64,000 bases of DNA from JAKANT01 sp035502095 (GTDB taxonomy: Bacteria > Pseudomonadota > Gammaproteobacteria > Burkholderiales > Burkholderiaceae_F). Below, one piece after another: positions 1-10,338 of this stretch. Position 1 is the stretch's first letter. The number at the start of each line of letters is the position of its first letter. Position numbers and translations under genes: made by a program. The notes below the pieces were generated by a model that searched no databases, was not told the DNA's origin, and was given only the letters and a program-made list of their open reading frames with translations. The stretch is taken from the NCBI GenBank assembly GCA_035502095.1, contig DATJUX010000040.1:186001-250000 (forward strand). Direction: 5' to 3'.

Positions 1-344
1 ACGGCTTCGTCCCCGCTGCGCCAGCCGTGCGCATCGATGACGAACACGACCACGTCGACCTCAGCCAGCGCGGCGCGCGCCGACCGGTTCATCCGCTGGG
101 CGAGCAGCGACCGGCCACCGCGCTGCAGCCCCGGCGTGTCGATGAATATGAACTGCGTGGTCGCCGGTCGCGTGCCGCGCGTTAGCACGCCCAGCACCCG
201 CTCGCGCGTAGTTTGCGGTTTGCGCGATGTGATCGACACGCGCTCGCCGACCAGCGCGTTCAGCAACGTCGACTTGCCGACATTGGGGCGCCCGACGATC
301 GCCACCAACCCGGTTCGGGCGACCGCGCGGACCTGCTCCTGCAT
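1..344 (-). CDS. era: GTPase Era, N-terminal part (runs off window)
   Basis: Essential GTPase that binds 16S rRNA and helps mature the 30S subunit. Only the first ~114 residues lie in the window. Seen: the P-loop GRPNVGKST about 20 residues from the start, a switch I region with SRKPQTTR (typical of Era), and the G3 motif DTPG in FIDTPGLQ. The ATG at 344 lies 4 bases past the rnc stop, so the two genes are transcribed together, the usual rnc-era arrangement. The KH RNA-binding domain is beyond the edge. Der, the other candidate GTPase, is unlikely: it has two G domains and is not normally found after rnc. Confidence 0.93.
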   Translation of the reverse strand, partial: MQEQVRAVARTGLVAIVGRPNVGKSTLLNALVGERVSITSRKPQTTRERVLGVLTRGTRPATTQFIFIDTPGLQRGGRSLLAQRMNRSARAALAEVDVVVFVIDAHGWRSGDEA

Positions 345-348
345 GTGT

Positions 349-1158
349 TCAGCGGGCAATGGTGGCGTCGCCGGAGTCGGGGGTTTCGGCGGCCGCGGCC
401 TGCGCCTCGGCAACGGCCGGCGCGTCGGTCGAGGCGACCTGCGCCGCCTCGCCTGCGGCCTTGCGCTTGGAGCGACGCAACGCCTGCAGCGCGGCCTGTG
501 CGCTCTCGAGTGCCAGTTTCGCCGCCGACTGCTCCGCAGCGCGCCGGCTGCGGCCCGTGCCGCGCACGCTGATCTCGAGCTTCGGAATGCCGCACTCCAC
601 CTCGAACTCCTGGTTGTGCGCCGCGCCGCGCGTTTCAACCACCGCGTACACCGGAAGCGGCAACCGCTTGCCCTGCAGGTACTCCTGCAGGAGCGTCTTG
701 CTGTCCTTGCCGAGCGTCTTCGGGTCGACGCTCTTGAGCACCGGCTCGAACAGGCGGCCGATGACGTCGCGGGCGGCCTCGAATCCCCCGTCGACGAATA
801 CCGCACCGAACGCTGCTTCCATCGTGTCGGCGAGGATCGACGGCCGCCGGAAGCCCCCGCTCTTCATCTCGCCTTCTCCCAGGCGCAGAAAGTCCGCGAG
901 TCCGAGTTGCTGCGCGATCTCCGCCAGCGACTGCTGCTTGACCAGATTCGCCCGCAGGCGCGACAGATCGCCCTCGTTCAGGCGTGCGTACTTCTGATAG
1001 AGCAGGTGCGCGATGGTGCAGTTCAGCACCGCGTCGCCGAGAAACTCGAGGCGCTCGTTGTGAACGGCGCCGTGGCTGCGGTGCGTGACGGCCTGCTCCA
1101 ACAGCGTCGGCTGCGTGAAGCGGTAACCGAGGCGCTCCTCAAGCGCCGTCAGGTCCAT
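349..1158 (-). CDS. rnc: Ribonuclease III
   Basis: Double-strand-specific endoribonuclease that processes rRNA precursors and some mRNAs. The N-terminal nuclease domain carries the signature NERLEFLGDAVL (residues ~34-45) and the second acidic patch in DTMEAAFGAVFVD. A double-stranded RNA-binding domain follows (about residues 155-225, with AHNQEFEVEC and AAEQSAAKLAL). The protein is 269 aa against about 226 in E. coli; the excess is an Ala/Glu-rich C-terminal tail of ~40 residues that looks disordered. It sits between the DUF4845 gene and era. Confidence 0.96.
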   Translation of the reverse strand: MDLTALEERLGYRFTQPTLLEQAVTHRSHGAVHNERLEFLGDAVLNCTIAHLLYQKYARLNEGDLSRLRANLVKQQSLAEIAQQLGLADFLRLGEGEMKSGGFRRPSILADTMEAAFGAVFVDGGFEAARDVIGRLFEPVLKSVDPKTLGKDSKTLLQEYLQGKRLPLPVYAVVETRGAAHNQEFEVECGIPKLEISVRGTGRSRRAAEQSAAKLALESAQAALQALRRSKRKAAGEAAQVASTDAPAVAEAQAAAAETPDSGDATIAR

Positions 1159-1182
1159 CCCGCCCGCCCTCGCGATGGAACA

Positions 1183-1566
1183 TCAGGGCACCGCCTTGGT
1201 CGCGCGGTCGCGCGTGGTGCCGGAAAAATCGATCACCAGCCGCACGTTCTCCATCAGCGGAATGCTGTACGTGTAGGCGTACGAGATCACCACCCGGTCG
1301 CCCTCCTTGGTGATGTCCAGGTCGCGCGCGGTGATCGACTTGATGTCGTCGATCGTCGCTTGTTTCTGGAATGCCTCTCTGATATCGCCAACGGTGTTGC
1401 CTTCGCTCTTGATCTTTTGCACGGCACGCTCGATCGCGATGTACTCGACCACTGCGGGCACGAGCTTGGCGCCGAGCAGCAGCAGGATGACGACGATCAC
1501 GCCGACGAACAGCACGCCGATCAAGCTCAATCCCCGCTGGCTCACGCGCGGACTTGTTTTCTCCAT
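1183..1566 (-). CDS. DUF4845 single-pass membrane protein
   Basis: Protein of 127 aa of unknown function. A short basic N-terminus ending in QRGLSLIGVL leads into a strongly hydrophobic segment (about residues 13-35), then a ~90-residue soluble domain, probably periplasmic. The N-terminus resembles a type IV pilin leader in outline (RGLSLIGVL), but there is no clear prepilin peptidase site. Family assignment rests on the length, the QRGLS-TM start and the position between lepB and rnc, where betaproteobacteria commonly carry a DUF4845 gene. It starts 48 bases after lepB and ends 24 bases before rnc, so it belongs to the lepA-lepB-rnc-era operon. Confidence 0.8.
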   Translation of the reverse strand: MEKTSPRVSQRGLSLIGVLFVGVIVVILLLLGAKLVPAVVEYIAIERAVQKIKSEGNTVGDIREAFQKQATIDDIKSITARDLDITKEGDRVVISYAYTYSIPLMENVRLVIDFSGTTRDRATKAVP

Positions 1567-1614
1567 TGATCCTCCCTCGTTACCGTCCGTGCCGCCCGCC
1601 TCGACCGTCCGCCG

Positions 1615-2504
1615 TCAACGGAACGAGCCGATGCGGCCGATATTGCCAAAATTCATCCAGATGAAGAACGCCCGCCCGACGATGTTCTCCTCGGGGACGA
1701 AGCCCCAGAAACGGCTGTCCTCGCTGTTGTCGCGATTGTCGCCCATCATGAAATAGTGTCCCGCAGGCACGATGCAGGTGACGCCTTCGGGCGGCGAGTA
1801 CTGGCACGCCTGCGGATCCGTGTGCTGGTAGCCCTGCACGATCGGTACGCCCGGTCCGTCGTTCAGGATGATGCGATGCTCGACCGTGCCGAGTGTCTCG
1901 ACGAACTGCTTGCGGTACTGGGCACGCTCCTCGTCGAGGTACGGCTCGACCGGGCGCTCCGGCACCGGAACGCCGTTGATGGTCAGCCGGCGGTTCATGT
2001 ACTCGACCTTGTCGCCGGGCAGACCCACGACGCGCTTGATGTAGTCCTGCGAGGGATTGTTCGGAAAGCGGAACACCATCACGTCGCCGCGCTGGGGCAG
2101 GCCGATGTCGACGATCTTGGTGTGGATCACGGGCAGGCGCACGCCGTACTGGTACTTGTTGACCAGGATCAGGTCGCCGATCTGGAGCGTCGGGATCATC
2201 GAGCCGGACGGGATGCGGAACGGCTCGAAGAAGAACGAGCGCAGCACGAACACCACCAGGATCACCGGGAAGAAGCTCGCCGTGTACTCGAGGTACCAGG
2301 GGCGACGGGTCAGGCGCTCCTCGACCGCCGCGCGCTCGCGTGCGACCGCGGGCTGGTTGAGCGCACGGGCGTCGCCGTTCTTGGCGTCGAAGTCGGCCAG
2401 CGCGCGCCCGGCAGCGGCAACGCGCTGCCGTTTCAGCAGCATCACGTCGAGCAGCCACATCGCACCGCTCACGACCAGAAGAATGAAAAGGATCAACGCA
2501 AAAT

Positions 2505-2508
<4 letters not shown>
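1615..2508 (-). CDS. lepB: Signal peptidase I
   Basis: Inner-membrane serine/lysine protease that removes signal peptides from exported proteins. With the GTG start at 2508 the product is 297 aa. Two membrane segments (residues ~3-25 and ~78-95) precede the catalytic domain. Catalytic Ser is S103 in PSGSMIPTL and the general-base Lys is K158 in YIKRVVGLPGD; the C-terminal signature GDNRDNSEDSR is present. The GTG overlaps the lepA stop as GTGA, indicating translational coupling, and this decides the start. The frame stays open far upstream inside lepA, but that part has no resemblance to the family. Confidence 0.95.
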
Positions 2509-4298
<1,790 letters not shown>

Positions 4299-4378
4299 TG
4301 GAACTGCGACCAGCCGCGCCAGAACAGTAACGAGGCGCGTGTATGAATTCCCAGGATGCTCACGCGGCGCACAAGAGC

Positions 4379-4412
4379 AAGAGAAAGGGGGTGCGCCGCC
4401 GGAGCACCCCCC
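4379..4412 (-). terminator. Intrinsic terminator after mucD
   Basis: On the minus strand an 8-bp perfect stem (GGGGGTGC paired with GCACCCCC, arms 4404-4411 and 4387-4394) with a 9-base loop is followed at once by TTTCTCTT. It lies 54 bases past the mucD stop and before lepA, separating the sigma-E operon from the lepA-era operon. The U-tract is interrupted, so termination may be partial. Confidence 0.65.
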
Positions 4413-4465
4413 TCGCCTGTCGACAGGCCGCGGATTTTAACGCGCCGCCTGTCGCCGTCCGGTGG

Positions 4466-5914
4466 CTACCGGTCGTTGGGCCGGATGATCAGGAAGGTGC
4501 TCTGGTCGCCGCGCCGCACAAGCAGCAGGACCCGGGCCTTGGGGTCGAGCTTGGCGACCAGGTCATTGAATTGTTTGGCATTCGAGACCTCGGTGTTGTT
4601 GATTGCCAGGATCAGGTCGCCCGGCCTGACGCCGACGCGCTCGGCCGCACCATCGACGGAATCGACCTGGACTGCGCCGCGCAGCCGCATTTCCTTCAGC
4701 TTGTCCGCCGAAACGTCCGAAACCACCAGCCCGAGGGCATTGGCCTTCTCCGTGCTGCGCGGCGATTCGTCGCCGTCGCGGCGCGCTTGCGCCTTGTCCG
4801 CCGGCAGCTCTGCCACGGTGACCTGCATATCGAGTGTCTTGCCCTTGCGGAACACCTGCATCGACGCCTTGGTGCCGGGTTTGGTTCCGCCGACGATGCG
4901 CGGGAGGTCGCTCGAGCGCTCGACGTCCTTGCTGCCGAAGCGCAGGATCACGTCGCCCGCCTCGATCCCCGCCTTCTCCGCGGGGCTGTCGTGCTCGACG
5001 TTGCTTACAAGCGCGCCACGCGGCCGGCCGAGTCCGATCGCATCCGCGACGTCCTTGCTGACCTCGCCGATCGCGACGCCGATGCGGCCGCGGATCACGC
5101 GGCCGGACGTGCGCAGCTGGTCCTGGACGTTCATCGCCTCATCGATCGGGATCGCAAATGCGATCCCGGCGTAGCTGCCCGACGTGGTGAAGATCTGCGA
5201 GTTGATGCCGATCACCTCGCCGCGCATGTTGATGAGCGGACCGCCGGAATTGCCCGGGTTGACCGCCGCGTCGGTCTGGATGAACGGCAGGTATTCACCG
5301 GTCTCGCGCGCCTTGGCGCTCACGATGCCGGCCGTGACGGTGTTGTCGAGGCCGAACGGCGAACCGATCGCGATCACCCACTCGCCGACCTTGGTCTTGT
5401 TCGGATCACCGATTTTGACTGTCGGCAGGCCCGTCGCGTCGATCTTGACCAGCGCCACGTCCGTGCGGCGGTCCGAACCGATGAGCTTGCCCTTGAATTC
5501 GCGCCGGTCGCTCATCGTGATGAAGATATCGTCGGCACCGTCGACCACGTGGTGGTTGGTGAGCACGTAGCCGTCAGGCGAGATGATGAAGCCGGAGCCC
5601 AGGCCGCGCGGTACCTCGCGCTCGCCGCGGGGGGGACGCTGCTGCGGTCCCTGCGGTCCCGGCCGCTGTTGCGGGCCGGGCGGGAAAAAACGCCGGAAGA
5701 ACTCGAGCATCGGATCGTTTTCGTCCAGGTCCGGCAGGCCGGGGGCAGCCTGGGAACTGACGCGCGCGACGGTGCGAATGTTGACCACCGCAGGACCATA
5801 CCTTTCGACCAGTTCGGTGAAGTCGGGCAGCATCTGCGCGCTTTGCGCCTGCGCGTTGGCGCATCCGAGCAGGAACAGCAGCACGACGAACGCGCGTTGG
5901 GCTTGTCGAATCAT
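4466..5914 (-). CDS. mucD: Periplasmic serine protease, DegP/MucD type
   Basis: HtrA-family protease and chaperone of the periplasm that degrades misfolded envelope proteins. 482 aa. A signal peptide (residues ~1-23, ending ANAQA) is followed by a Pro/Gln/Gly-rich linker, the trypsin-like domain with catalytic H122 (TNHHVV), D152 (RRTDVALVK) and S223 (GNSGGPL), and two PDZ domains (about 255-350 and 385-475). Two PDZ domains and a cleavable signal argue for DegP/DegQ/MucD rather than the membrane-anchored sensor DegS. It is last in rpoE-rseA-rseB-mucD, like algU-mucABD of Pseudomonas, 24 bases after rseB. Confidence 0.93.
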   Translation of the reverse strand: MIRQAQRAFVVLLFLLGCANAQAQSAQMLPDFTELVERYGPAVVNIRTVARVSSQAAPGLPDLDENDPMLEFFRRFFPPGPQQRPGPQGPQQRPPRGEREVPRGLGSGFIISPDGYVLTNHHVVDGADDIFITMSDRREFKGKLIGSDRRTDVALVKIDATGLPTVKIGDPNKTKVGEWVIAIGSPFGLDNTVTAGIVSAKARETGEYLPFIQTDAAVNPGNSGGPLINMRGEVIGINSQIFTTSGSYAGIAFAIPIDEAMNVQDQLRTSGRVIRGRIGVAIGEVSKDVADAIGLGRPRGALVSNVEHDSPAEKAGIEAGDVILRFGSKDVERSSDLPRIVGGTKPGTKASMQVFRKGKTLDMQVTVAELPADKAQARRDGDESPRSTEKANALGLVVSDVSADKLKEMRLRGAVQVDSVDGAAERVGVRPGDLILAINNTEVSNAKQFNDLVAKLDPKARVLLLVRRGDQSTFLIIRPNDR

Positions 5915-5938
5915 TCTTCTACCCTTCCCTGGAGAGAC

Positions 5939-6946
5939 TCAGCGCGCTGACGGCGCTTTGACGGACAGTGCGACCTCGCGCACCGTGCTTGCCGGCACCT
6001 CACCTACCACGGTGATGGTCGTATCGCCGACCCGGTGAACGTAGACGTTGATGGGCCCCTTGGACCACTTGGGCGGCGGTGTGCCATCCTGATCGTTTTC
6101 GATGAACACCGAGAACGTCGCGAGGCCGTCCGAATAGACAGCCTGCAACGCGTCCCGGCCGCCGCCGCGCGAGAAGCGCCGCATGACTGCGCTCAACTGG
6201 CGAAACCCGTCCGGGACCTGCAGCGACCAGCCGAGGTCCACGGGTTTGGCCTCGACCTTGTCGACGTGCCAGCCCTCGGTCGACCAACTCGGCTTCAAGC
6301 GTGTCGCGTCGAAGGGCTCGCCGAGACGCACATCGGTGAACGCCATCTGCTGGATCACGTCCTGGTTTTCGTTCAGCATTTGCGCACGCAACAGGAGTCC
6401 TGTCGTTCGTTCCGCCCACAGGCGATAGCCGTAGCGGACGCTGTCCTTGGGCTCGAGCAGGATGATCTGGCATTCCACGTCGGCGACGCGGTCCAGCGAG
6501 CCCAAACGCAAATTGTAGAAACGCAGGATGTCGGTCGGAGCCGCGCTCGACAACGCGGGAAAGTTGCCGCCGATCGGCCGCTTCTCGAAGATCACGCGCT
6601 TGGATTCCGGCAACAGGCATTGCACCGCATCGCCCTTGCGCAGGTACTCGCGCCGCTCACCGTCCAGCACCTGGAGGCGCTCGTACGAGACCGCCCCGTC
6701 GAACTGATGCACGATGCGCGAGCTGCGGACTTCGGCGCCTTGTTGGTAGTAGATGGTGCCGGAGTAGTTGCTCCGCTGCGCCGCATTCTGGATCGCCTGG
6801 AGCCAATCGGCATCGGAGCGACCCTGATTGGCCGGCTGCGCCCGCGCCGCCACGAGCACCGTCGCGGCGGTCGTCAACGCGACCGTGAATGCCACGCGGC
6901 GAGCCTGCGCGCCCCATCCGCGCCGAATCATCGCCATCGCACGCAT
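5939..6946 (-). CDS. rseB: Sigma-E regulatory protein RseB/MucB
   Basis: Periplasmic protein that binds the anti-sigma factor RseA and shields it from proteolysis until envelope stress. 335 aa with a long signal peptide (residues ~1-37, ending AARAQ). The body matches the MucB/RseB fold: an N-terminal lipid-binding-like domain beginning near DWLQAIQNAAQRSNYSGTIYY, and a C-terminal domain with FSVFIE and the final MucB-type VYVHRVGDTTITVVGEVP. It starts 4 bases after the rseA stop. ATGs at codons 4 and 6 are alternative starts that would shorten the signal peptide. Confidence 0.9.
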   Translation of the reverse strand: MRAMAMIRRGWGAQARRVAFTVALTTAATVLVAARAQPANQGRSDADWLQAIQNAAQRSNYSGTIYYQQGAEVRSSRIVHQFDGAVSYERLQVLDGERREYLRKGDAVQCLLPESKRVIFEKRPIGGNFPALSSAAPTDILRFYNLRLGSLDRVADVECQIILLEPKDSVRYGYRLWAERTTGLLLRAQMLNENQDVIQQMAFTDVRLGEPFDATRLKPSWSTEGWHVDKVEAKPVDLGWSLQVPDGFRQLSAVMRRFSRGGGRDALQAVYSDGLATFSVFIENDQDGTPPPKWSKGPINVYVHRVGDTTITVVGEVPASTVREVALSVKAPSAR

Positions 6947-6950
6947 CGAC

Positions 6951-7526
6951 TCAGCGCGACTCCGTCGTCAGCGCGGCGTTCGTGATGTACTCGCTGGGCG
7001 CAGTAATGGGGCCGGGAGCGCTTTCGCGATGCGCTTCGAGATAGGACTCGAGTTCCCGCGCTCGCACCACGCCGCGCTCCGGGCTGACGACGGGCAAGGC
7101 CCCATCCTTGCGGTCGACGATCGCAACCGGACCCTCGGTGCCGGGAACCGGATCGCGTATGAGCGGCAGCGCGACCACCGTCAGAACACCCGCCGCCGCC
7201 GCCACGGCAGCGACGGGGATAACTACGCGGCGCAGCGTTCCGGGCCGGCGCAGCGCGCGTGGCGCGAGGATCACGGGCTCGTCCGCCAGCGCCCTGCCGA
7301 CCCGGGAGACGAAGCCCGCCGAGTGCTGGGCTGCCGTCTCGCTCGAGCGCAAGGCATCGCAGGCGAGGTTCAGCAGCGCCCACGTTCGCTGCGCTTCGGG
7401 GTCGCTGGAAAGACGGTCGAACAGCTCTCGACAGCTGCCTTGGTCCAGCTCGCCGTCGAGAAGCCCGGAGAGCGCCTCGCTGCAGCTTGGCCGCCGCGCC
7501 CGTCCGCCATTTGCCTGCTCCGTCAT
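6951..7526 (-). CDS. rseA: Anti-sigma-E factor RseA/MucA-like
   Basis: Inner-membrane anti-sigma factor expected to hold RpoE inactive until regulated proteolysis. 191 aa from the ATG at 7526. The N-terminal cytoplasmic domain has the family pattern EALSGLLDGELDQGSCRELFDRL (residues ~17-39). One membrane segment (about 105-125, rich in Val/Ala) is followed by a ~65-residue periplasmic tail. The start is 7 bases beyond the rpoE stop. The open frame extends 34 codons further upstream into rpoE, but the RseA-like part begins at this ATG. Partners are RpoE and RseB on either side. Confidence 0.88.
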   Translation of the reverse strand: MTEQANGGRARRPSCSEALSGLLDGELDQGSCRELFDRLSSDPEAQRTWALLNLACDALRSSETAAQHSAGFVSRVGRALADEPVILAPRALRRPGTLRRVVIPVAAVAAAAGVLTVVALPLIRDPVPGTEGPVAIVDRKDGALPVVSPERGVVRARELESYLEAHRESAPGPITAPSEYITNAALTTESR

Positions 7527-7533
7527 CTTCGCC

Positions 7534-8133
7534 TCACCAGCGCTTGTCTTTGGAAGTATCCAGCAGGGGCCGCAGCTCTTCGGCGATCGCCTCACGGGCC
7601 CGAAAGATCCGCGATCGCACAGTACCAATTGGACAGTTCATCGTCTCAGCGATTTCCTCGTAGCTCAAGCCCTCGAGCTCGCGCAGGACGATCGCGGTGC
7701 GCAAGTCCTCCGGCAGCTTGTCGATCGCCCGGTTGACGGCCTCTCCAACCTGCTTCGACAGCAGCATGGAGTCCGGCGTGTTGACGTCGCGCAGTTGATC
7801 GCCCTCGTCGAAGGTTTCCGCCTCGTCGATTTCGGTCTCGGTCGTGGTCGGGGCACGCCGGCCCTGAGCCACCAGGTAGTTCTTCGCGGTGTTGATTGCG
7901 ATCCGGTACAGCCATGTGTAGAACGCGCTTTCCCCGCGAAAGTTCGGCAGCGCTCGATACGCCTTGATGAACGCCTCCTGGGCGACGTCCTCGATCTCGG
8001 CCGTATCACGGATCAGGCGCGACAAAAGCCTGAATATCTTGCGCTGGTATTTCGCCACCAGCAGCTCGAATGCGTGCTTGTCACCGCGCTGGACCTGCTC
8101 CACCAGGATCTGGTCGGCCTCGCGATCGCTCAT
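7534..8133 (-). CDS. rpoE: RNA polymerase sigma factor RpoE (AlgU family)
   Basis: Group 4 (ECF) sigma factor directing the envelope-stress regulon. 199 aa from the ATG at 8133 (MSDREADQILVEQVQRGD). Region 2 runs from about residue 20 to 95, with DVAQEAFIKAYRAL and the -10-recognition stretch FYTWLYRIAINTAKNYL. Region 4 (about 135-185) has the helix-turn-helix LSYEEIAETMNCPIGTVRSR. An in-frame ATG eight codons upstream is less likely. A sigma-E-type promoter 42 bases before the start suggests autoregulation. Confidence 0.96.
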   Translation of the reverse strand: MSDREADQILVEQVQRGDKHAFELLVAKYQRKIFRLLSRLIRDTAEIEDVAQEAFIKAYRALPNFRGESAFYTWLYRIAINTAKNYLVAQGRRAPTTTETEIDEAETFDEGDQLRDVNTPDSMLLSKQVGEAVNRAIDKLPEDLRTAIVLRELEGLSYEEIAETMNCPIGTVRSRIFRAREAIAEELRPLLDTSKDKRW

Positions 8134-8174
8134 CGCCCGACCCGTCCTGGCAGGCATTGCCTGCTCGCAGCGAC

Positions 8175-8201
8175 TGTGACCGCGAGCGCTGGCTTAAGTT
8201 C
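8175..8201 (-). promoter_or_regulatory. Sigma-E-type promoter of rpoE
   Basis: On the minus strand GAACTT (8201-8196), a 16-base spacer and TCACA (8179-8175) match the RpoE/AlgU consensus (GAACTT, 16-17 bases, TCtgA/TCAAA). The -10 lies 42 bases before the rpoE ATG. This is the standard autoregulatory arrangement; the motif is seen, the regulation is inferred. Confidence 0.72.
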
Positions 8202-8221
8202 GACGCGCCCCATCGGGTCGA

Positions 8222-8668
8222 TCAATCGAAAAGCACCGCTGGCTCGGGCCGCCCGACGTGCCACCGGATCGCGACCGACAGACGGCGGAACGCCTTCGAT
8301 GGTGTGGCATCCCGCCAGACCTCCAGCGTACGCATGCCGTCGCGAAGCACGATCAGCCCGGACGAAACGAACACCGCGCTCACCCCATCGGAGCATGCAG
8401 CGCGGCGACCCCATCGCACCGAAACCCTGCCGTCGCCGCGCACGCACCAGCTGGCCGTCGGTTGCCGCACTGCGACCTTGCGTCCGGCGAGCGCAGCCGC
8501 GCCCATCGCCGCGACACCGGCCAAGGCGGCGGTGGTCTCCGAACCAAGCCACAGCGCGACGATGAGCGCAGCACCAACGCCGCTCGACAGCACCAGCGCG
8601 GCAAGGCGCAGGCGCATCCGCCACGGCGAGCGCGACACGGCGATCCAGCTGACCGAGATATCAGACAC
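8222..8668 (-). CDS. Small membrane protein, possibly YgfX-like
   Basis: 148 aa from a GTG at 8668 that overlaps the fabF stop by 8 bases. Two hydrophobic stretches near residues 22-40 and 42-60, separated by a short polar turn, are followed by a ~85-residue soluble part with CVRGDGRVSVRWG and SSGLIVLRDG. A two-TM hairpin plus a small beta-rich domain, located between fabF and rpoE, is how YgfX/CptA-type proteins look in betaproteobacteria, but no motif is diagnostic and the function is unknown. The gene is real by position and coupling; the family name is a guess. An ATG at 8701 would lengthen the overlap. Confidence 0.5.
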   Translation of the reverse strand: MSDISVSWIAVSRSPWRMRLRLAALVLSSGVGAALIVALWLGSETTAALAGVAAMGAAALAGRKVAVRQPTASWCVRGDGRVSVRWGRRAACSDGVSAVFVSSGLIVLRDGMRTLEVWRDATPSKAFRRLSVAIRWHVGRPEPAVLFD

Positions 8669-9896
8669 GCCGAAAGACGAGCGTGCCGTTCGTGCCACCA
8701 AAACCGAAGGAGTTCTTCAGTGCGATGTTGATTTTCAGGTCACGCGCGGCGTTGGCGCAGTAGTCGAGATCGCACTCCGGGTCCTGGTTGAATATGTTGA
8801 TGGTCGGCGGCGATTTCTGGTGGTGAACGGCGAGCGAAGTGAAAACCGACTCGATGCCTCCCGCCCCGCCGAGCAGATGGCCGGTCATCGACTTGGTCGA
8901 GTTCACGACAATCTTGCGCGCGGCGTCGCCGAGCGCGGCCTTGAGCGCCTTCGTTTCGTTGATGTCACCCAGCGGCGTCGATGTCCCATGCGCGTTCAGG
9001 TACGCGACCTCGTCCGCATTGACACCGGCGTTGCGCAGCGCAGCCACCATCGAGCGGCGCGGGCCGTCCATGTCGGGTGCAGTCATGTGAAACGCATCGG
9101 CGCTCATGCCATAGCCGACCAATTCGGAGTAGATCCGCGCGCCGCGCTTCTTCGCGTGCTCGTACTCCTCGCAGACCACCACGCCGGCGCCCTCGCCGAG
9201 CACGAACCCGTCGCGATCCCGATCCCACGGACGGCTGGCCGTCGCCGGATCGTCGTTGCGGGTGGAAAGCGCGTGCATCGATGCGAAGCCGCCGACGCCG
9301 AGCGGACACACCGTCGACTCGGCTCCCCCTGCGATCATCACATCGGCATCGCCGTATTCGATCAACCGGCCCGCCTCGCCGATGCAGTGCAGCCCGGTCG
9401 TGCACGCGGTGACGATGGCGAGGTTCGGCCCCTTCAGGCCGTACATGATCGACAGGTTGCCCGAGATCATGTTGATGATGGAGCCGGGAATCAGGAACGC
9501 CGAAATGCGGCGCGGCCCGCGGGTGGTGAACTCGCCGTGGTTGTCCTCGATCATCGGCAGCCCGCCGATGCCGGATCCGACGAGGCAGCCGATCCGCTCG
9601 CGGTTCGCATCGGTGATCTCGAGGCCGCAGTCCTTGAGTGCCTCGATCGAAGCGGCAATTCCGTAGTGGATGAACGTGTCCATGCGGCGCGCTTCCTTGG
9701 CCGTCATGTACTTCGTCACATCGAAATTCTTCACCTCTCCGGCGATCTGCGCGTTGAAACCCGTTGCATCGAAGCGCGTGATGCGCGTGACACCGGACCG
9801 CCCTTCGAGGGCATTGCTCCACGCAGTCGCGACATCGTTGCCGATCGGGGAAATGATGCCCAGACCGGTGATGACGACGCGGCGACGTCCATTCAT
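8661..9896 (-). CDS. fabF: 3-oxoacyl-ACP synthase II
   Basis: Condensing enzyme that elongates acyl-ACP with malonyl-ACP. 411 aa, full length. Catalytic C165 in VTACTTGLH, the two histidines in NAHGTSTPLGD and KSMTGHLLGGAGG, and the C-terminal NSFGFGGTNG loop give the Cys-His-His triad of KAS II. It lies 30 bases after acpP in the fatty-acid operon, the common acpP-fabF order. FabB is unlikely given this position and length. Confidence 0.97.
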   Translation of the reverse strand: MNGRRRVVITGLGIISPIGNDVATAWSNALEGRSGVTRITRFDATGFNAQIAGEVKNFDVTKYMTAKEARRMDTFIHYGIAASIEALKDCGLEITDANRERIGCLVGSGIGGLPMIEDNHGEFTTRGPRRISAFLIPGSIINMISGNLSIMYGLKGPNLAIVTACTTGLHCIGEAGRLIEYGDADVMIAGGAESTVCPLGVGGFASMHALSTRNDDPATASRPWDRDRDGFVLGEGAGVVVCEEYEHAKKRGARIYSELVGYGMSADAFHMTAPDMDGPRRSMVAALRNAGVNADEVAYLNAHGTSTPLGDINETKALKAALGDAARKIVVNSTKSMTGHLLGGAGGIESVFTSLAVHHQKSPPTINIFNQDPECDLDYCANAARDLKINIALKNSFGFGGTNGTLVFRRV

Positions 9897-9926
9897 GCGC
9901 GGCGCGGTTGCAAGGCGGCGGGGCGG

Positions 9927-10169
9927 TTACGACTTCTTCAGATGCGCGCCAACGTAGTCGACGGCCTGCTGCACGGTGCGGATCTTTTCGGCTTCCTCAT
10001 CCGGGATCTCGCACTCGAATTCGTCCTCCAGCGCCATCACGAGTTCGACCGTGTCGAGCGAATCGGCGCCGAGGTCCTCGACGAACGCGGATTCGTTCTT
10101 GATGTCCGCTTCGTTCACGCCCAGTTGCTCGGCGACAATCTTCTTGACGCGCTGTTCGATGTTCTCCAT
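9927..10169 (-). CDS. acpP: Acyl carrier protein
   Basis: 80-aa acidic carrier for growing acyl chains. The phosphopantetheine attachment site is S37 in GADSLDTVEL. The start ATG at 10169 is set by a strong Shine-Dalgarno (AGGAGGA, 5 bases upstream). The 169-base gap to fabG is the largest in this operon and holds a weak -10 candidate near 10290-10300, so acpP may have an extra promoter, which would fit the high level of AcpP usually needed. Confidence 0.97.
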   Translation of the reverse strand: MENIEQRVKKIVAEQLGVNEADIKNESAFVEDLGADSLDTVELVMALEDEFECEIPDEEAEKIRTVQQAVDYVGAHLKKS

Positions 10170-10338
10170 GAACTCCTCCTGACTAGATTGCTCGACGCAC
10201 GGCGCATGGCCCGCTGGCACCGGCTGTTTGAGTTGACTGCGGTCCGCGTCTCTGAATCCGATGGGCTCGCTCGCCACTAGGACGAGCCAGAAAGTCTATC
10301 AGAGCACACCTGCCACGCGACATGCGCGCGGCACGCGA

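Noticed and set aside
37..1569. A 510-codon open frame on the plus strand opposite rnc and the DUF4845 gene.
   Set aside because: It mirrors the codon pattern of the real minus-strand genes in high-GC DNA and has no family motif.
4466..5914. The HtrA protease as the stress sensor DegS.
   Set aside because: It has two PDZ domains and a cleavable signal peptide; DegS has one PDZ and a membrane anchor.
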